DNA from: Helopsaltes ochotensis
Taxonomy: Eukaryota > Chordata > Aves > Passeriformes > Locustellidae
NCBI GenBank assembly: GCA_013400155.1
Contig: VXBM01000137.1
Coordinates: 1,080,148-1,144,147, forward strand
Direction of reading: 5' to 3'
DNA: 64,000 nt
The notes below the pieces were generated by a model that was given only the letters and a program-made list of their open reading frames with translations, searched no databases and had not been told where the DNA came from. Position numbers and translations under genes: made by a program. Of the stretch, positions 41,501-50,500 are shown piece by piece. Position 1 is the first letter of the stretch, and each line of letters starts with the position of its first letter.

Positions 41501-44500
41501 AATACATTTAATTTCCTATTTTTTCATACATATATATTTTCTGTGGGTTTCTTTCTCTCTATTTTTTTTATTAATAGTATCATGTGATCTTCATTTCATT
41601 TCTTGTCTTTTAATATTTCCTGTTGTAATGAAATGACATGGTTTTCCAAGTGTGGCCTTTATTTATCTGGTCTACAGAACTACCACATTTTCAGCCTTGC
41701 AAGACTGGTTACAATTGCTTTCCTTCCCTGTCCCCCACTGTTATATATTGTTCTGCAAGGTTTCAAAGTATTATCTAGGCAGTGAGAAAACAGGAAGCAC
41801 AATTTAAACAACCAGAAGGGCTTTTTCAGAGTAAAAAATGTAACGAAAAACAAAAACCTACAACAGTGAAACAATACAAAACAAAATTTCACTGTTAGGT
41901 ATGTCATTGTTTCAGTTTAACCTCTGGGCACCAGAAGGTCCAAAGCTCTTAACTTTAGCGTATACCACATCAGGAAATTCCAGTACTCAATGCCAACAGG
42001 ATACAAGTGAAATCTCTACTTAAATCATTTTCCAAACTAATTCTTTAAGCAAACAAGAATGTTTCCATATTCCTCTTGCGGAAATGCTATTTTTCTGACT
42101 GCGGCCAATAAAAACTTACCATATATTCTGCATTTTATACTGAGAGACAATTTTAAAGCATGTTTTTTACTGTTTAGCAAGCTAATGCTGCATTTCTTTA
42201 CACTGTAAATGGATGGATTACATGTAGGAGATCATTACTTTCTTTGCTTCCATTCTGAAACCACAATGACTTGAAAACTGCAAGCACAAAGATGCTACAG
42301 CCCAAGATATTACTTGTTTCTCTTCTCCATATTGCTGGGCAGGGGAGCAAAATATTTCAGCCATTATTCCTCTTTAGTGCTGCATCATTTGTAGGAAAGT
42401 AATTCCAGAGGTTTTTCCTCCTCCTATCACTCACTCTTTTCACTTTGACAAGAAGAAAAGAGCCCTCTCATTTAGACTAATTCTACAACATACAGGACAA
42501 TCCTAAGCCACAACTGCAACATGATACAGCATAAACTCCAAAACACATATATTTTCACCACTTCATAGAAAGCTTAAGAGAGGACTCATTCAAACCTTAG
42601 GACTCAGCACAGTAGCTGCTAATTTGATTAGGAATAGCTTGAAGAAGACTGAAATAATGAGTGCTGGGATGCCATAACACATACCCCAAAATCATCTCTG
42701 GCACAGATGGGTCCTTACCTGCAACTGCTCTCTACCCCTGGTGTAATTTTAATTGCAAACTGCCTTCTTCAGTTCTGTCTGAAATCACAGCACAAGGCTG
42801 TGAAATTTTAGCACTTCTACTGTATATATCCCAAAAACTGTTATCTAAAATAACACAGCATTTCTGTGACCCCACGTTTCTAAAACACCACCTGAAGATT
42901 TCAGGAAAGTAGAACATATTAAAGAATATTTGACTAATGCCTCATGACTAAAGCTCTTTTTGTGTGTGTGTGTGTGTGTATTTGGTGGAATTATTTGATA
43001 TTCCAGTTACAATTTAGAACCCAAGAAAACATCTCTGTTGCTTAATGACCATGGTAACTATTTGTTACAAGCCAGCTGTAAACCCTGCTCTTTAAACATG
43101 AACCCAAAGAATGATGCTTCTGTACTGGAAATGTTCCAGCTATTCCCAATTGATTTTGAAATTACTTTCCCATGGACTAGATAGTGTTATTTGCTTTTAT
43201 TAATTTGGGTCTGTGTTAAAAGAATTAGAAGTATAAGGGTTTTATGAAAACTCCCCACCCAGTCACTACCACAGAAACCTCATGGGGACCATTCCAAAGT
43301 GCAGTACTTTCCTACTTCTCACCTGCCATAATCTTGACTGAGTAGATGTGCTTGTGGTATATCCTATAACACTTATCAGCCAGATACAGTGCCATAAAGT
43401 AGGTTTTCAAATAGTATGAGAGGTCCAGCTTTGGGAATTTACACTCACTGTTTCTCACAGGAAAAGTCCATTTTTGTAGAGAAAGGGAATACGGATAATG
43501 AACTGCAATGTGTGAGTTGAGGTTTTGAACGATAATGGTCAGTGAGCATTGTGGTGGACAACATGCAAAGGTCTCTCTTTCCAAATTAGTTTTGACATTT
43601 TGAAGATTTAAAACACACTCCAGGATGGCAGGGGTGTAACAAGAAGGCTAAAACAACCTCAACCAGTGAGAAAGCTGAAGACTTCCCTAGAGAACCATCA
43701 GTGTGTTAAGTAAAACAGCTTGAGAGAGGGACTGTCAGTAGATGGTGATTGTTCCATGAAAGCACAACAAAGAACACAACCAAGAGATACACATGGCAAA
43801 CAGGTTAAATATATAAAGTGCAAAAAGTATGAAACCTAACCTTCCTGGTGATGCCTCTTGGCAAAAGATATTTCTCCCTCGTGCTGCGAATGGAACCTCT
43901 GAATGCATCTTCTCACCAAATCCTCCCAGCCAGGTTTCATAGCTGCTCGCATGGTACTTGTGTCCAGTGAAGTTATTTTGCCTGATATTAGATACGTTAG
44001 GAAATATTTGTTATAGCAATTTCCCCATTGAGGAAAAGGAAATTAAAAAAAGCCCTTCTATTTCACAATACCTTGAAGATCCTGGCGTGTAGTAAAGCTC
44101 TCTGACGAAGGAAGAAGTGGTCTCTCCTTCATTGGAGCTCTTCTCGCAACACAAATCAAGCAAGACTGCAAATCTTAGAGGAAAATATTACTTCATTTAG
44201 TTTTTATGGAAAGGGAAGACTTTTGCTTCCACAAAGATTTCAAGAATACTTTGAAAAAGTTCTTTAAGTCTATTTGGACCAAAAAATAAATTTTTGTACC
44301 AATAAATGCATAGATTAAACACAGCGGGTTTGTATCTTCATTTTCCTAAAACATTAAATAAAACAGGAAAGGTGGGTTTGTTTCCTTTCAGAAGAAAAAT
44401 TAACAAGGACTCCACCACAACCAATACGTATTGGCACATGTTTATGAATCTACCTCTGGTAGCTCAACCACTCAGGAGGTAAGTAATAAAAAAGAATATG

Positions 44501-47500
44501 CTGCATGCACAAAGAGCACATTTCTTCAACACTCACCATTTTGTACCTTCTAAACCAAATTTCTTAAACTCGCCCCAAATGCTTGCTGCTCCTGAGAATT
44601 CACCTTCACAATAACCATTTTTACTTACCTGAACACTTACAAAACAATCTGAGGAAATTTACCTGCTGAAGTAGTAAATGTAAAGGAAATGGTGAACCAC
44701 GATTGTCTTCAAATTCTAAGAATTCAAAAAATAGCCCTTTGAAACTTTCTTCCTAGTCAGCTACATTTTTCTTACAATTGCAGCAATATAAAACTAGGAT
44801 ATCTCTCTTTGAGATAAAAAGAATTTCTCTCAGTTCTCTCAGCTGGTTTAACAAATAGGTGCATGCAAGTGTATACTTTCATAGCCAAGACAAAAGTACA
44901 GTTCTACAGTTAAATAAAAAAAAACGCAAAAAACAAACAAACCAAACCTAAGAATTTTTCAGATTTTCAGGACTTATAGGTCACTTTATCAACTGCTCTG
45001 AACGTGCATTAACACAAACTGGAAATGGTAATTACCTTCACCGTCCTCCTTGAAAGAATTTGGTTGAGAAACAGCAAAGCACTGCATAGTTTCATATTTC
45101 TGATGTGCTTCCTGGTTATCATGGCCTTCTTCAGAATCAGCAAGAGGTTTTACCAGCATCCGACAATTAAAGGTATGGCTATTACGCCTAGGAGTGTCAC
45201 CAGACCAAGATCCCCCATTCACTGAGCAAAAGCAAAAGAGCACAGTGAGACAAATCTGGTACTGGGAATTTCTGCTGCTTATCCACAGGAAGTTAATCAA
45301 GATGCTTTACAAATTGGCTAGGAATCAAGCTCATTTAACAACAACATCAATTTAATTTTAATATTAAAGCCCAAACCAGCACATAACTAGGAAATTTATA
45401 AACCTAACAGATTTTAAGAGCACTGCTAACTTGTTCAGTTATTACGTCTTTTTCAAGCGACTTAAAATGACATAGTAGAAAAGCAGAATAAAAGTCTAAA
45501 TATTGGTGCATGTAAAAGTTATACAGCACAGCAAAAGCCTACTGGGTATATTAAGTTGATTCATGAGACTGAAAAAAAATAAGGCAGTGTGTAGGATCTT
45601 TCCAGTAAACTTAAAAGGTACTACTAAAAGACATGGCTGCATTGTATAAAAATCTCTGTCCAGATTAGAAAAGGAAAGAAATGAAACTAATATGCACTTA
45701 TAAAAACAGGAAGCAATACAATAGGGAATATACTGAAACACAGAGTCACAGCTACAATGGGAAAGGCTGAAGGCTTGAAATGATCTGGGTGGAGCTACAG
45801 ATAAACCAAAGTCTAACACGGTGCTTAAGACAAGTAAAAAAAGAAACAAAATCCTGAGACGCACAAATATAGGTACTGGACATCAGTCAGAGCGAATTAA
45901 TGTTACACCACATTAGGAAATGGCAGGGTCATATTTAAAATAATCTTTACTTGTCCTCTTCAGTCACAAAATGCAATAAATGCAGTAATATATTGACTTT
46001 ATACATTTACATTTTTGCTTCTTCAGAGCATATAAGTAGTAATAAAATGCTAAAGTGAATTGAGTAATACTTTTTAAACTGCTGTAAACTGAGTAAATGA
46101 GGAACCCAGTATTGACTTTCTCTTTCTTTTCATCTCCTCCAAAACTCAATGACATTAAAACTAATGTTAATATGAATCAAAAAATGGCTGCAACTAACAA
46201 AAACAGTTTTTGAAAGTTAAGAGTAAACATTGCTGAGAATAAAAACACTGAAATAAAAATTCTACTGTAAGGAGGTTTTTGATTTTTCTTTTATATTCCT
46301 GCTTTCCTGGGCCATTCTTGCAACAAGCAGCCTACACAGTGAACTAACAGAGAGTTCACATCACTAATGCTGTCTTTTAGTGATTCATTCTGGAGATCCA
46401 TTAAAAATATCAGCTAACATGAATTACTAAGAGCAATTTTAACAAAGAAGAATTTGAAGAGAGTGGAGGATGCTTTTGAGAATAATATTAATCATTCATA
46501 GTCTATATATACATTAAAAATAAATAATGTATATGATGAAACTGTAAGTAGTGTCAGGACATTAACTTAAGTTATTGAAATGCTGACTTACAAAACCAAA
46601 GTTAAATAAGTAATGGCATAATATAAGGGAAAGTTATATACCTAAAGATTTTGGCAGCAGGATTTTGACAAATTCATTGTGGTCCCCTACATGCAGGATG
46701 CTGTATATGCTTGTGTTCATCAGCTCTTCTTGGTTGTACCTCAGGTACTGTGTCACATTCTCAGAAACAAACACAACATTACCTTCTGGGTTCACTACAA
46801 AGAAGAACCCATCTAGGGCCTAAAGGGGGAAAAACAGAAAACCAGGGAAAGAAAGAGAGAGAGAGAGAGAGAGAAACAATAGCAAACAATCAGATTAACA
46901 AAATACACAGAAAATAAATACTCAATTCAGAAGACATAACTGAATCTTTCCTCATCCATCCCAGTTCTTATATTATTCTCTGTAAGAGCAAAGGACACAT
47001 TTCAGATTGAGTATCTGATCTTGCTTATATGACACCAGTGCAAAAGCACAGAAAAGTACACACATTGCAAAATAATGAAACCAACACATGGAAACAAACC
47101 AAATCCCCACCCCAAACAAACCAAATGGGAGAGGTTGCCATCTCTCTGCCTGCGTATGAAGTAAGAAACTTGGACCAGAAGATGGTTCTGCTAAACCCAT
47201 AGCCTGTTCACTCCTCTATGCAATACAGGAAGATTGATCCCAGGGAAACACCACAGGACATCCTGGCACAAGGCAAGGAAAACACTGGCAGAAAGAAAGA
47301 CTCTCCCCATCCCCAGCAGTGCATCTGCATAGAGATGACGCCCCATGGAGCTGGGAATGTGAGGCATTAAAAGCAGAGAAGGGCAAAGGGAGCTGAGAGC
47401 AGGCAGTGAGCAGTGAAGATGAGGGAGCTTTAGCCTCTGCTCCTAGGACTGCTTTCATTTTTTAAAAAAAATTGACACCAGTTTAATTCAGTCCACACAT

Positions 47501-50500
47501 CATCCAGGAATCAGATTTTCACCTCTTCTACTCACTTTCACAGTTTTCCAAAGGACTTAAAATTTCTGTGAGGATGTGTCTACATTAGTATTTTCTGCTG
47601 ATTGGTTTCCCCTCTTATCTCTAGTGACAGTGACAACCTAGCTGCAGCATTCTCTCCAGAATATCTGCCCTACGTTATCTGAAACCTAAGCCAAACACTA
47701 CATCACTTCTACCCAATGAGGATGAAGTAAAAATCTGAATACTGGTAAGAAATTCTCATGCAAATTTTATTTTTCTTAGGATGCAAGCATGATTGCAGAT
47801 GGTAGAAATATATTATCCCTCTAATTTTATGTCATATGAGCAGATAAAGGGGAGATACAGTTAAACTTAAAAGCACCAAAGCTTTTGGTCTAAGCATTCA
47901 ATTAACAATCTACACAGACTTCTGCAGCTTTGCCTGATTTATTCACCTCTCTGAGGATTGGCAGGAAATCACTACAAGAGTTGTTAGTTATTGTATCTCC
48001 AGGGACAGAAATAAATTAGAAAACAGGCCACCCACAATTCATTGTAGGTCAAACCCAAGTGGATCTATATTAAATCTGAACACAGCTCGCTGCAAAACAG
48101 TCTGAACAAGGAGGAGCTGCCATAGCAAGCACAAGGCATTTTTGATTCGACCCAACTTGTATACTGTACAACTCATATGCTGATCATAGCAGGCAGTTCT
48201 CAAGTCCACTGGTAACAGAGAGATGTTTAAAATATTGCACATTACTGAGCAGTTGGCAAATCCAGGCAATAAAAGAGAAGGCCAAGGATGGATTTTACTT
48301 CTGCCTTCAGCCACCTAGCAGGAGGCTAAAGAGAAGGCAGACCAGGTTCTAGGTTAGAGGCTCACAAGGGAATGATGAGATTCAACAGTCACAGGCAGCA
48401 AGTCAGGAAACTTCATGGAGATACAAGGAAAAAAAAATCCCACCATGAAAGTGGTCAGATAAGGGAAGAAGCTGCAAAAACCCCTTCCACAGAGATACTC
48501 AAACCCCAGCTGGACTCCCATCTGGGCCACCTTCTCTACTCAGACCAGCTTGCAGTGGGAGGTAGGAATACACAAGCTCCAGAGGTTCTTTCCAAACTAA
48601 GTTAGGTAAGTTAGACAATGATTCTACTGCAGGGGAGGGTCAGTGTAAGCACAGTGCAAGCAGAGCAGCAGAGCCAATGGCTGACAAATGCTTTCTTTGT
48701 TCTATTTTAAAATTACAACATATTAAAACTCACAAATAGATGTATACATGTATAATTTCCCTGACTCCCTCTAAATTAAGATAAACTAGGGTTTTTTTCC
48801 TCCAGTTGTCACAAATTCCAATCTCTGACATAATTTTTTATCATTGCCTTCTTTTTGTATCTGATAATTCCTGGTTCCTCCTGTTGATTTACTTTCTTTG
48901 TGAGCTCTGTCCTTTATGTATACTTTCTTAATATTCATTACATTTTCCTGCTGAGTAGTATTTATTTTAACTAATAAAGATTTACAAATTAATTAATAAA
49001 CTGAGGATCTAATATAATTTTCAGGAATATAATTTCAAGTATAACGATTAACATCTCTGCTATGGATTAGTGTCTTAGGCTGCATTTCACCACCACTTAA
49101 AGCCAGTGTAAGCATGGCCTGTTTGATTTAGTACTTCCTATATCACAACAGCAACCTGTACTGTGTGAGGCTATGAAGAGCTGGACCAGAGAGATGAGCT
49201 GGCTGAAAACTAATTAAAGAAAAAAAGATGCTAGCCACATCAGTCCCCACTGGCCAACCATAGAAGCCATGGTATTTAGAGCTGGCAGAAGGGTGTGGGT
49301 TTGGCTGAACTATCCTGCTTGGCAGCTGTCCACACATTAATTCACAGGGGCTGCAAAACCAAAGCTATCACAGATGTTTACTGGAGTCCTAAGGAGAAAA
49401 TTTTCAAAGGTGGAGATGGCAAGCAAGAGATTATGAGAGTTACAGGCATCCCACAATAATCCTCAGTTTTCCCAACTGTTTTCTAGAGTGGCAACTTCTG
49501 TGGCAAAGAAGCGCTGCTCCCTCACAGCTGTTTCTTGAGTTGATCACAGACGTGGCCATCTGGGCTTAGAGTAACAAAGGGCCTTACATTTCCGTCTCTC
49601 ATTTCTTTCTATTCTCTTAAGAAAATAATCTTGCAGGTAAGCAGCTGCAGGCTTTTCACGAAGTTACTGCATCAAGACACCTGAATTTTTTAGAAGCCTC
49701 CACTTTTGCAATAATTTCTTACTTTGGTTCCCAGATGTGAGCCACCAGAATCAAAAACTTTTCTTCTGAGCTATTGGGAAAATGGGTGAACAAATAATGG
49801 ACAATATGATGGAAGAGAAATCAAGAAAACAGATATTTTAGATTATATATTGGAACAGAAAATACATTTGTGTTCTTTGAGATGTTGTCATCTCTCTCTT
49901 GACTATTTTTCCACACTTTCTTCCTATCTACTTTATGCTTTAAGCAAGAAATATGTTAACATATTCCTCAGAGGCAGCTGCCTGATGAATTTTACTCACT
50001 TTCTTCAGCTGGAAGCACTCATTATTTTCAGTAGTCTTCAGTTTTATTCTTTAATAAAAACATACAATTACATTTCTAAACCAAATCAACTAATAAACTG
50101 TTCATCAGCATTGCCATTTTTATTATTATTTTGGCAAGGAGAAAGGGTAGGGTTTTTTAAAGAGGTTGAATAAAAGGGTTCTGTAAAGATGAAAAAACTG
50201 AATTGCATTTCCTTAAGGTGATAAAGACACAAAGAAAGTATCTGTAGTCTTTCCACAGCAAATATAGAACAACTTTCATTCCTTTTCAAGTTACTTGGTG
50301 CAAAAGGACCATGGTTAATTAATTAAGTCTCACAATGTTTCATTGTTAATATGCAAAGGAAAACTAAACTAAATTAAATGGAACAACAGAATAAATGGGT
50401 GATTTTACATGTTATGTTTGCGGTAATAGCCAATCACGCAAGATAAGCCAGGAAAAATACAATCTTATTTGTATTTTCTCTGTGATTAAAACAGGTCCTT

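Noticed and set aside
46642..46819. Suspected one-base frameshift in the PAS-A exon
   Set aside because: It came from misreading the base count at a line boundary. Recounting gives 178 nt with an intact FFFVVN reading.
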